NCBI RefSeq assembly: GCF_001885585.1
Contig: NZ_LSRP01000078.1
Location: 1-64,000, forward strand
Source of the DNA: Pararhizobium antarcticum
Lineage (GTDB): Bacteria > Pseudomonadota > Alphaproteobacteria > Rhizobiales > Rhizobiaceae
Direction: 5' to 3'
DNA length: 64,000 bases
A program made the position numbers and the translations under genes. The number at the start of each line of letters is the position of its first letter. The stretch's first letter is position 1. The notes under the pieces are model-generated. The model was not told where the DNA came from and made no database searches. It saw only the letters and a list, made by a program, of their open reading frames with translations. Of the stretch, positions 1 to 6,777 are shown piece after piece.

Positions 1-30
1 AGATACCCCCATGCCCGAAAGGCCCCAGCT

Positions 31-393
31 ATGACTTTTACCCTGAACTGCCTGCCCGAAGGCGAGGTCCTCGCCGACCTGATCCGCCGCAACTGCGCCA
101 TCGGCTTCGACCTGCGCTTCTGCCGAAGCGTTGCAGTCAGTCCCGACGACCGCGACACCATCACCTGCGACCCGGGCGACGCCGAATTCGCCACGCTCTA
201 CGCCCTCACCGATCTGGGCGAGGCCATCGCGATCCATGACGTCACGCTTTCCAGCGCTGGAGCCGACGAAGTGGCCGCCGTCGCCCGCGCGCTGTTCGTG
301 GCCATGGTCAACGCCCGACTCGACCCGCCAGATGCTGCGCAGCGCCATGAGGCCGAACAGACGGCGCTGATCGATCCCGACCGGATTGGATGA
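31..393 (+). CDS. Hypothetical phage-element protein
   Basis: A 120-residue acidic protein with no signal peptide, membrane segment or motif that I recognise. Codons favour G or C at the third position, as in neighbouring genes, which supports real coding. No strong ribosome binding site precedes the ATG. The stop at 391-393 is followed one base later by a possible tiny reading frame (395-514) and then the 511-738 gene, so the three look like one rightward transcript. It belongs to the accessory end of the integrated element. Function unknown. Confidence 0.6.
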   Translation: MTFTLNCLPEGEVLADLIRRNCAIGFDLRFCRSVAVSPDDRDTITCDPGDAEFATLYALTDLGEAIAIHDVTLSSAGADEVAAVARALFVAMVNARLDPPDAAQRHEAEQTALIDPDRIG

Positions 394-394
394 C

Positions 395-514
395 ATGGCG
401 ACGCACGATCATAAAGCACTGATATTGCTTGGATTAGCCTACGACAATCAGCCCAGCAGAGCGATGGTTGTCACAGGAAAACGATGCAACTCACCCCCGG
501 AGACCAAGCCATGA
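395..514 (+). CDS. Possible 39-aa micro-ORF between two genes
   Basis: The ATG lies one base after the stop of the 31-393 gene. The frame ends in an ATGA overlap with the 511 start of the next gene, a layout typical of translational coupling. Its codons are more AT-rich than those of its neighbours (for example ATA, TTG, CTT, TTA), and no domain is visible. It may simply be a leader for the next gene. Confidence 0.3.
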   Translation: MATHDHKALILLGLAYDNQPSRAMVVTGKRCNSPPETKP

Positions 515-738
515 CCACCCGCCGCGCCACCGACAATTCCAAAGCCCTCGACGCATTCCTCGCCGCGAAGATCGAGATCGACACGATGCTCGAACGCCTG
601 ACCACCCTCAGCGCGGACCATTTCGACGCCCATCCTGACGAGATCAATTGGGGCCATGTCGGCACCCTCAATCATCATGCGGGCCTGCTGCGCCAGATCA
701 CCGACAGCGCCTTCAAGGAAGGCGAACATGCCGAGTAA
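511..738 (+). CDS. Small hypothetical protein
   Basis: A 75-residue soluble protein beginning MTTRRATDNSKALDAFLAAK. An in-frame ATG exists at 484, but 511 is preferred because GGAG sits eight bases upstream and the start overlaps the stop of the preceding micro-ORF. The sequence looks helical with alternating charges and has no recognisable family motif. It is followed by a stem-loop and then the DUF3489 gene. Unknown role, probably an accessory protein of the mobile element. Confidence 0.6.
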   Translation: MTTRRATDNSKALDAFLAAKIEIDTMLERLTTLSADHFDAHPDEINWGHVGTLNHHAGLLRQITDSAFKEGEHAE

Positions 739-756
739 CGCACCAGCCATCGCGCC

Positions 757-775
757 AGCCCCGCCGTGCGGGGCT
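757..775 (+). terminator. GC-rich stem-loop
   Basis: Perfect 8-bp stem AGCCCCGC / GCGGGGCT with a 3-base loop just after the 511-738 gene. There is no T run, so it may be an attenuator or processing hairpin instead of a full terminator. Confidence 0.35.
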
Positions 776-827
776 TGGCCTCGTAGAAGGGCCCGCATTC
801 CGCGTTGCCTCTTACCGGGAGACCGTC

Positions 828-1337
828 ATGACCCAGATTCAGCTGTCCGATGCCCAATCCATCATCCTGTCCACCGCCTGCGCCCGTGCAACCGGTCTGA
901 TCTTTCCCGTCACTTCCAGTCTCAAGGGTGGCGCTGTGGGAAATGTCTGCAAAAGCCTTCTGAAGCGCGGGTTGATCGAGGAAATCTCCGCCGCTGATCC
1001 CGACACGGTCTGGCGGCATGACGACGCGGGCCCCCTTACCCTGCGCGCCACGCAATTGGCCCATTCGGCGCTCGGGCTTGGCGACGCTGACGGCGATGCG
1101 GCCGCTCCGCAACAAGACCCGATATCTCCGACCCCGCGCAAAGGCACCAAACAGGAGGCGCTGATCGCCATGCTGCGTGCCGACGGCGGCGCGACCATCG
1201 AGGAGATCATGACTGCCACAAATTGGGCGTCGCACACGATTCGAGGTGCGATGTCCGGGGTCCTGAAGAAGAAGCTCGGCCTGACCATCACTTCAGAAAA
1301 GGTCGACGGTCGGGGGCGGTGCTACAAGATTTCTTGA
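828..1337 (+). CDS. DUF3489 domain protein
   Basis: A 169-residue protein with the two-part pattern of the DUF3489 family. The N-terminal part (MTQIQLSDAQSIILSTAC and KGGAVGNVCKSLLKRGLI) looks like a winged-helix. The C-terminal part (KQEALIAMLRADGGATIEEI, then WASHTIRGAMSGVLKKKLGL) ends in GRGRCYKI. The ATG at 828 is chosen over upstream starts because GGGAGA precedes it and family similarity begins here. The two helix-turn-helix-like halves suggest DNA binding. The family is common in alphaproteobacterial prophages and integrative elements, but its function is not established. A stem-loop with a short T run follows. Confidence 0.85.
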   Translation: MTQIQLSDAQSIILSTACARATGLIFPVTSSLKGGAVGNVCKSLLKRGLIEEISAADPDTVWRHDDAGPLTLRATQLAHSALGLGDADGDAAAPQQDPISPTPRKGTKQEALIAMLRADGGATIEEIMTATNWASHTIRGAMSGVLKKKLGLTITSEKVDGRGRCYKIS

Positions 1338-1369
1338 GTCTGACCTCAGGCCGCAACACTGCCCATATT

Positions 1370-1401
1370 GCCGCCGTCGACCGAACCCGGTCGGCGGCTT
1401 T
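1370..1401 (+). terminator. Rho-independent-like terminator after the DUF3489 gene
   Basis: An imperfect stem (GCCGCCG...CGACCG / CGGTCG...GCGGC) with a small loop is followed by TTT. It lies between the rightward 828-1337 gene and the convergent leftward operon. Confidence 0.5.
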
Positions 1402-1420
1402 CACGTTCAGGCCAGTCTGA

Positions 1421-1867
1421 TTATTGGCCGATCTGGCGCTGCTCCAGTGTTTCGTCGTCACCGTCCGACTTCATTACATCGGCGATGAGGTGGTTCACCA
1501 TCTCGTCGAAATAGCGGGTCAGTTCCCGATGAAGGCTTTGAAACTCGGCAGCGATTGTCGCCTCGAAAACACTCTTGCGGGCCCGCACCATGACCGTCGT
1601 TCGCCGCTGACGAGGGTACCGATAAGGCTTCACATCATGCTTGCGGCACAACGCCACGAACACTCGCACGGCCCAAACATCCGGAAGGATATATTGCAAT
1701 TCGGTTTCTGGCTCACCCTTCTTGCTTCCGGCCAGATCCAAGCGTGCCTGCATCCGCCCGAGCGCTGCCCCGGCTGCTGCCCGTTCTCCGGGTGTTGCCC
1801 CACGCGCGAAGAGCGCCTCGAGCTTTATCAACTTGTCACGGATGTCTTCGTGGTTGTTCATCTTCAC
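1421..1867 (-). CDS. DUF2786-like phage protein
   Basis: A 148-residue protein whose N-terminal 45 residues (IRDKLIKLEALFARGATPGE..., then AAAGAALGRMQARLD) resemble the helical DUF2786 repeat found in phage and plasmid proteins. The remainder is basic, with a run of Arg (YRYPRQRRTTVMVRA) that could bind nucleic acid. GTG at 1867 has AGGG upstream; ATG at 1861 is an equally possible start. It overlaps the preceding leftward gene by 32 bp and is the last gene of the long leftward operon in this window. The family call is tentative. Confidence 0.6.
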   Translation of the reverse strand: MKMNNHEDIRDKLIKLEALFARGATPGERAAAGAALGRMQARLDLAGSKKGEPETELQYILPDVWAVRVFVALCRKHDVKPYRYPRQRRTTVMVRARKSVFEATIAAEFQSLHRELTRYFDEMVNHLIADVMKSDGDDETLEQRQIGQ

Positions 1868-2126
1868 CGCGCCCTGTTGCTTCCGGAGCGGCCGTAAAGC
1901 ACCACCGCTTCAGCAGGTCAACCACGGCTTGGGCGTCTCGTCCTCGCTCGAACAGCCGCCGTAACAGATAGCCACGCACCAGCGAGACGCCGACGAAGGC
2001 GAGCCCAATGGTCAGGTGCTCTGCAAGGCCGGTCGCGATGCCGAACCATGGGAACACCACGATTTGCGTCGCAATGGCCAGCACGTAGCCAACCACGATA
2101 TTCGTCGCTGCCTCGCCCAGCGACAT
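1836..2126 (-). CDS. Small membrane protein (DUF7220-like)
   Basis: A 96-residue protein with two hydrophobic segments (roughly residues 8-30 and 35-52) followed by a basic cytoplasmic tail (LRRLFERGRDAQAVVDLLKR). The pattern matches small inner-membrane proteins common in alphaproteobacterial phage elements, usually called DUF7220. The stop lies inside the next gene. No catalytic motif is visible and the role is unknown. Confidence 0.6.
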   Translation of the reverse strand: MSLGEAATNIVVGYVLAIATQIVVFPWFGIATGLAEHLTIGLAFVGVSLVRGYLLRRLFERGRDAQAVVDLLKRWCFTAAPEATGRGEDEQPRRHP

Positions 2127-2156
2127 GGCGCGCTATTGCTTCATGCTGGCGCCCCG

Positions 2157-3338
2157 TTATCCAACGGCCAGCAATTCAGCTGCCAGAGTTCGCAGCGCAT
2201 GCGCTGCAACCAAGGGAACCACTCCGTTGCCACAAAGGCGAAGCCGGTCCACCCGGTGGGCCAACCCATCAGCGCCTCGACGAACAGCGGGTTCAAGGTC
2301 CGGCGCACATCGGAGGTATCGCTCCCAGCCATCGGCGTCACCAGGACCTGGCGGCCAAGCAGGCCGTTGACCGGCGTGTTCGCCAATGTCGTCGCCCCGT
2401 CCTTGTGATCCCGCGCAGTTGGCGTCATCCAGAGACGGCTGACATGGGTCAGATCGGCCGTCCGGCGATTGCCCGCGCTTGGCTTGCAGCCGTCGTTCGC
2501 CATCGGTGTCGGCCAGTCGCGCGCCATCCCGTCCAGACCCTTCTCGTCTTTCCGCTCGCCACCCCGGCTGCGGAAACTGTCGGTCTGCGGCGTCGGCCAC
2601 AGCGCAGCCGTCGTCGCGAGGTTCATCCCATGCTGGCCCGCTGCCTGTGACGGTGTCGATTTCGTCTGCCGGTTCTCGTTGGCACTGGCGCGGGGCGTCG
2701 GCCACAGCCGCATCATTTCTGTCCGGTTCCCGCCACTCGACCGGGTCCCAGAGCAGGCGCGCGGGGTCGGCCAACTCGTCACCCTCGCGGGTGGCGAGAA
2801 TGAACAGCCGCTCGCGCCGGTGGGGCGCACCGACTTCCGCCGCCGTAAAGAGGCCTGCCGCAAGCTTGTAGCCCATGCCGACCAGTCCGCTGGCGACTTC
2901 GGGGAAGCCGAGGCGGAGATGATGGGCGACATTCTCGAGGAAGACGAACGGTGGTTCGCATTCACCGATGATGCGTGCGACATGCGGCCAGAGATGGCGC
3001 GGATCCTCGGTACCGAGCCGTTTGCCTGCAACCGAAAACGGCTGGCATGGATATCCTGCGCTGAGGATATCCACCGCGCCGCGCCACGGTCTGCCATCGA
3101 AAGTGGCAACGTCGTCCCATACAACAGCCTGATCCAAGGCCGCGTCTTCCACCCGCGCCACGAGAGTGGCTGCGGCGTAGGTTTCCCGTTCGACATAGCC
3201 CACAGCACGATATCCGGGGATGGCGATGGTGAGGCCGAGGTCGAGCCCGCCTGCGCCGGAGCAGAGGGACAGGCCGAAGAGGCATGCGTCTTCGGTTCCG
3301 GAAGCGCGTCCGGTGGGATGTAGAGCCAGGTCATGCAT
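2157..3338 (-). CDS. DNA (cytosine-5) methyltransferase
   Basis: A 393-residue C5 cytosine methyltransferase. Visible motifs are I (LCSGAGGLDLGL, near residue 25), IV (YPCQPFS, catalytic Cys98), VI (FLENV, near 134), VIII (APHRRERLF, near 171) and X (LCGNGVVPLVA, near the C terminus). The target region (about 185-350) is low in complexity, with repeated Ala-Asp units, as often seen in phage enzymes of this class. The start is the ATG at 3338, one base after the stop of the upstream methyltransferase; earlier in-frame codons are antisense to that gene. No cognate nuclease is nearby, so it probably protects the element from host restriction. Confidence 0.9.
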   Translation of the reverse strand: MHDLALHPTGRASGTEDACLFGLSLCSGAGGLDLGLTIAIPGYRAVGYVERETYAAATLVARVEDAALDQAVVWDDVATFDGRPWRGAVDILSAGYPCQPFSVAGKRLGTEDPRHLWPHVARIIGECEPPFVFLENVAHHLRLGFPEVASGLVGMGYKLAAGLFTAAEVGAPHRRERLFILATREGDELADPARLLWDPVEWREPDRNDAAVADAPRQCQREPADEIDTVTGSGPAWDEPRDDGCAVADAADRQFPQPGWRAERREGSGRDGARLADTDGERRLQAKRGQSPDGRSDPCQPSLDDANCAGSQGRGDDIGEHAGQRPAWPPGPGDADGWERYLRCAPDLEPAVRRGADGLAHRVDRLRLCGNGVVPLVAAHALRTLAAELLAVG

Positions 3339-3339
3339 G

Positions 3340-4713
3340 TCACGCTGCGGATTTGGGTTTGCGGGCACGTTCTGGATCGGCGTCTTTGTCGGGTGCATCG
3401 GCGGGGGCGTCAGCATTATCGCCCAGCCGCTCGGTTCTGATCTGTGCAAAAGCTCTGCCATCGCCATCAAGGATCGCGTCGCGGCCGGTGTCGGCCTGCC
3501 AACGTTCGACCGCGACGTCGATGTAGGCCGGGCTGATCTCCATCGCGAAGACGCGTCGCCCGTTGGCCTCCCCCGCCATGATCTGCGAACCCGAACCACA
3601 GAACGGCTCGTAGCAAAGCCCGCCGCGCGCCACATGCTGGCGCATTGGGATCCCAAAGGCGTCCAGCGGTTTCGGCGTCGGATGATCGGGCCGATCAAGC
3701 TTGGCGAAACTGGGCAAAGCCCAAGTGGATGCGAGGGTTTCCTCGGCCACCTTCGGCGGGCGATTGCCCCTGATCCAGCCCATGAAGCAGGGCTCGTGTT
3801 TCCAGAGGTAATGCGACCGGGTGAGAACACCGCAGTCTTTCACCCAGATGATCTGCTGATGGACGAACGCCCCGACCTTTTCCCAGCAGGCCTCCAGCAT
3901 CGCTTGGCGACGCGAGGCGTGCCAGCAATACCAGGCTGCATTTTCTTCGATGGCTTCGGCGACAGCCGCCGCGATGAAGCCATCGTAAAGTTCGGCACCT
4001 TGGCTGCTGTCGTCCCAGGTGACACCATAGGATTGCGACCAGTCCTTGTTGCGGGTCGGATGGTTCGATCCGTCATAGTCGACGAGGTAAGGTGGATCGG
4101 TCGCAAACAGGATCGCCCGCTCGCCGTTCATCAGGCGGCGCACATCGGCGGCGCTGGTGCTGTCACCGCAGAGCAGCCGGTGCTCGCCAAGGATCCAGAG
4201 ATCGCCGGTGCGCGAGGCCGGGTTGCGCGGCGGTTCCGGGATCACGACTGGCGGCGCGCTGGCCCCGCCGCCTTCTTCGCCTTCGACTTCCGGCACGTAG
4301 GCCAGCAGCTTGTCCAACTCGCCGTCGGAAAACCCGACCAGCGACAGGTCGAAATCATCTGCCAGCAGATCGTTCAGTTCCGCCGACAGCAGCGCCTCGT
4401 CCCACGTGCCAAGTTCCGTAAGCTTATTGTCCGCGATCCGATAAGCCCGTCGCTGCGCTTCGGTCAGATGGCCGAGCACGATCACCGGCGCTTCGGTCAA
4501 CCCGAGTTGCGTGGCGGCAAGCACCCGGCCATGGCCTGCGATTAATTCGCCGTCCTCTGCCACGAGGCAGGGCACCGTCCAGCCGAACTCCGCCATGCTG
4601 GCAGCGATCTTGGCAACCTGATCCGCGCCATGCGCCTTGGCATTGCGGGCATAGGGCTGCAAACGCGCGAGCGGCCATTGCTCGATGCGCTCCGGGGCGA
4701 AGCTGAGGGTCAT
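3340..4713 (-). CDS. ParB-domain fused DNA adenine/cytosine-N4 methyltransferase
   Basis: A 457-residue fusion. Residues about 10-110 form a ParB/Srx-like domain (LQPYARNAKAHG; GELIAGHGRVLAA; ADNKLTEL). Residues 170-430 are an N6/N4 amino-methyltransferase with catalytic DPPY (206-209), a target-recognition stretch, then the AdoMet site FCGSGS (371-376). That order is typical of the beta class. An AGGA precedes the ATG. The 3' end is one base from the C5 methyltransferase start, so the two orphan methyltransferases are co-expressed. Such ParB-fused enzymes are common in phages; they modify element DNA and may also regulate transcription. No partner restriction gene is seen. Confidence 0.9.
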   Translation of the reverse strand: MTLSFAPERIEQWPLARLQPYARNAKAHGADQVAKIAASMAEFGWTVPCLVAEDGELIAGHGRVLAATQLGLTEAPVIVLGHLTEAQRRAYRIADNKLTELGTWDEALLSAELNDLLADDFDLSLVGFSDGELDKLLAYVPEVEGEEGGGASAPPVVIPEPPRNPASRTGDLWILGEHRLLCGDSTSAADVRRLMNGERAILFATDPPYLVDYDGSNHPTRNKDWSQSYGVTWDDSSQGAELYDGFIAAAVAEAIEENAAWYCWHASRRQAMLEACWEKVGAFVHQQIIWVKDCGVLTRSHYLWKHEPCFMGWIRGNRPPKVAEETLASTWALPSFAKLDRPDHPTPKPLDAFGIPMRQHVARGGLCYEPFCGSGSQIMAGEANGRRVFAMEISPAYIDVAVERWQADTGRDAILDGDGRAFAQIRTERLGDNADAPADAPDKDADPERARKPKSAA

Positions 4714-5257
4714 GTGGATTGTCCTGTTGCAGGATTGTCTGGCTTCCGCGCTGGACTCCGGTTGCGGAATCCATGCTGGATTTCACTGGCTTCAAGCTGG
4801 ACTCCGGAGTCCAGGGTATCCACCCCGGAGTCCACCAGCCAAGTGTCTGTTATATTGCGCTATTTCGGGGCTTCAGGGGTGGCTTCCCGAGGGGGTGGCT
4901 TCCCAAAAAAATCGCTCTGACGCTGGCGATATGCCGCGCTGCGCCCCCCAGCATACGTTTTCGGCCAAAAAGGAACCGGAAAACAATGGCTTAGGGTTTT
5001 CGCTCAGTCCCGTTCGGTCATCCCTTGGTCCGAAAAAACTGTCGCCACCCTCGCACACCGTCAACCGCCTGCCGCTCGCCTTCGAACCGTCTGGACTCCG
5101 ATCTGGATTCCGGTTCGGACTCTGGGGTCCACCACGGAATCCATCCGAAGATCGTTTGCGCTGGCGGTCACCCGCACGCGCCTCTCCCGAGCATATCCCT
5201 TTTCTAACGCTCTGGCCGAAATGTGTAAGGCCCTGCGATGTACACCCGAAAATTCTT
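4714..5257. other. 544-bp gene-free region with repeated motifs
   Basis: No convincing gene is present; open frames here lack ribosome sites and family similarity. The region holds the TGGAYTCCG repeat cluster listed separately, so it is likely regulatory or a protein-loading site within the leftward operon. Confidence 0.6.
4752..5143. repeat. TGGAYTCCG repeat cluster with 18-bp palindrome
   Basis: Eight copies of TGGA(C/T)TCCG occur in both orientations: plus strand at 4752, 4798, 5092 and 5104; minus strand at 4765, 4805, 4826 and 5135. Two of them overlap to form the perfect palindrome CTGGACTCCGGAGTCCAG at 4797-4814. Similar degenerate sites (for example near 4776 and 5116) lie between. 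The pattern is that of a clustered binding site for a dimeric DNA-binding protein. Confidence 0.75.
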
Positions 5258-5704
5258 TCACAGGACGATTTTCCTTGACAGCCGATTGGCGTTTTCGATG
5301 ACGAACTGCTGCGAACGACGCGATGACGGCACGCGTCCGTGCAGCCGCCAGGTCATCACCGCCAGACCGAACTGCCAGCGCCTGGTGGCAGCCGTCCGCG
5401 ACAGCCCGAACTGCCAGCAGATCGGTTTCCATTCGATACCATCGGCCCGTGCCCAGACGAGCCGTGCATCGTCGGGCTCCAGCCAACGCAGCCAGAGCAT
5501 CGCTTCCTCGGCTTGCGTGATCTGACGCGGGCTCGGGCGTGGCCGCCGCATCTGCGGCTCCTGACCCACCTTGTCCGCGAAGCTGTGGAAATACTCGGGC
5601 CAGGCGTTGAAGAAACCCACCGGCTTCACGCCGGGGATCTGCCGCATCACGCCTGCCGCGAGTTCCAGCCGGTCTTGCACCAGCACTGTCGTCCACTCAC
5701 CCAT
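5258..5704 (-). CDS. DUF6362 family protein
   Basis: A 148-residue protein with the DUF6362 signature: WTTVLVQDRLELAAGVMRQI at the N terminus, then PEYFHSFADKVGQEPQMRRP, WLRWLEPDDARLVWARA and a C-terminal helix-turn-helix-like segment (WKPICWQFGLSRTAATRRWQ). The ATG at 5704 is chosen because GGAGGT precedes it; the longer frame upstream is antisense-like. It overlaps the 5697-5900 gene by 8 bp. The HTH-like end suggests DNA binding, perhaps as a small terminase-like or regulatory protein, but the function is not established. Confidence 0.8.
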   Translation of the reverse strand: MGEWTTVLVQDRLELAAGVMRQIPGVKPVGFFNAWPEYFHSFADKVGQEPQMRRPRPSPRQITQAEEAMLWLRWLEPDDARLVWARADGIEWKPICWQFGLSRTAATRRWQFGLAVMTWRLHGRVPSSRRSQQFVIENANRLSRKIVL

Positions 5705-5900
5705 GGCGCACCTCCGGTTCGCGCTTGCCGTAAAGCTTCTCGCCCAGTTGCCGGACGAGCTCGCGTTCCGGCCAGGACAGCCGGTTGTCATCGACAGCCA
5801 CCGCAAGCAGCCCCTGTTCCTTCCAGCCCTCGCGCTTGATCTGGTCGGGGTTGCGGCGGCAGCCGCCGTACCCTTTTGGTGTGAACCGCATGCCGGTCAT
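5697..5900 (-). CDS. Small hypothetical protein
   Basis: A 67-residue basic protein (MTGMRFTPKGYGGCRRNPDQ...). The start forms an ATGA overlap with the stop of the resolvase gene, and the end overlaps the DUF6362 start, so it is translationally embedded in the operon. The sequence LSWPERELVRQLGEKLYGKR suggests a helical C terminus. No family recognised. Confidence 0.65.
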   Translation of the reverse strand: MTGMRFTPKGYGGCRRNPDQIKREGWKEQGLLAVAVDDNRLSWPERELVRQLGEKLYGKREPEVRHG

Positions 5901-6415
5901 TGCAGACCTCCCCGGGTCGCCAGCGCCCAGAATAGGATCGCGATGGCATCGGCCTCGTTGTCATCGACCGGGCTGAACCCACGCGCACGGGCCGCAGCCA
6001 TCATCGCCTCCTTGGGTGCGTTACCCTTGCCCGTTGCGTGGCGTTTGATGGTGCCGACCGGTACGCCCTGATAGGCGATGCATGAAGTTTCCGCCCATGC
6101 CGTCAGCGTGGCAAGCAGCCCGCCATAAACATGGGCCGCATCGGTACCCACATGCCTGCGCACCTCCTCGAAATGAATGGCCATGATCGGACCGGCATCC
6201 CGTGCAAGCTGCTCGAGCCAGCCCCGAAACCGAAGGTAGCGCATGCCGCCACCGTCGTAGCGGCTCGGCCGGAACGACACCGTACCGCTGGTGATCAGAC
6301 CGTCCGCGGCCTGCACTGCCCAGCCAGTCGTAGTGCCGAGATCAAGCGCGAGGACGATGGCTGCGCCGGGAAGCTGGGCGATCATCGGTGTCGGGGTCAG
6401 GGAGAGTTGGGCCAT
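5897..6415 (-). CDS. RuvC-like Holliday-junction resolvase
   Basis: A 172-residue RNase H-fold protein. Acidic residues appear at the expected places: ALDLGTTTGWA (first Asp), FEEVRRHVGTDAAHVYGG (Glu and the helix of the RuvC type), and DNEADAIAI near the C terminus, where the last catalytic Asp sits. The ATG at 6415 has AAAGGAG upstream. The protein would cut branched DNA made during element replication or recombination. It is the first gene after the cruciform/iteron region. RuvC family membership is clear in outline; exact substrate is inferred. Confidence 0.75.
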   Translation of the reverse strand: MAQLSLTPTPMIAQLPGAAIVLALDLGTTTGWAVQAADGLITSGTVSFRPSRYDGGGMRYLRFRGWLEQLARDAGPIMAIHFEEVRRHVGTDAAHVYGGLLATLTAWAETSCIAYQGVPVGTIKRHATGKGNAPKEAMMAAARARGFSPVDDNEADAIAILFWALATRGGLQ

Positions 6416-6485
6416 CGGGGGCTCCTTTCCGGTTTGTGGTTTATGGGGAGGATCGGGCCAGGACTTGGGTCCGAGAACGATGCCC

Positions 6486-6537
6486 AAGGGGTAGGTGGTG
6501 AACTTCCCGCGCTTAGCGGGGAGGTCACCTACCCCTT
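6486..6537. repeat. Nested inverted repeat (cruciform)
   Basis: Outer arms AAGGGGTAGGTG (6486-6497) and CACCTACCCCTT (6526-6537) are perfect complements. Inside them CCCGC (6506-6510) and GCGGG (6516-6520) form a second stem with a 5-base loop. There is no T run on either side, which argues against a simple terminator. Confidence 0.75.
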
Positions 6538-6551
6538 TAGGGGGACTTTTT

Positions 6552-6756
6552 GCCAAATCTGAAATCTGGCAAAAGTCCCTGAATTCATTGGTTAAATTCA
6601 GATTTGGATTCAGATTTGGCAGGCACCCCAGCCAAATCTGGAATCGACGCATCAAGTCATTGAAATCAAGCGCAAAATGCCAGATTTCAGATTTGGAACA
6701 GATTCCAGATTTGGCAAAATCTGGCCAGATTTGGCTCCGGACAGTCCAGATTTGGC
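6552..6756. repeat. CAGATTTGG iteron array
   Basis: Eight exact copies of the 9-mer occur: plus strand at 6599, 6611, 6688, 6706, 6726 and 6747; minus strand at 6553 and 6632. Near-matches (for example AAATCTGG at 6563 and 6717, CAGATTTCA at 6681, CAGATTCC at 6700) fill gaps. Five of the plus copies extend to CAGATTTGGC or are flanked by TTCAGATTTGG. The block is much more AT-rich than its surroundings. Confidence 0.8.
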
Positions 6757-6777
6757 ATGGCATTTTTGGGGGGTTGA

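Larger units (their letters stand above)
6416..6777. other. 362-bp gene-free candidate origin region
   Basis: No gene is seen. The stretch contains a long nested inverted repeat (6486-6537) followed by a clearly AT-richer block full of CAGATTTGG repeats (6552-6756). It lies between the primase-helicase gene and the resolvase gene, the kind of place and structure expected of a replication origin. Confidence 0.6.

Noticed and set aside
4873-5064. 63-aa minus-strand ORF in the repeat-rich gap
   Set aside because: No ribosome site or family match; the region is explained better by clustered binding sites.
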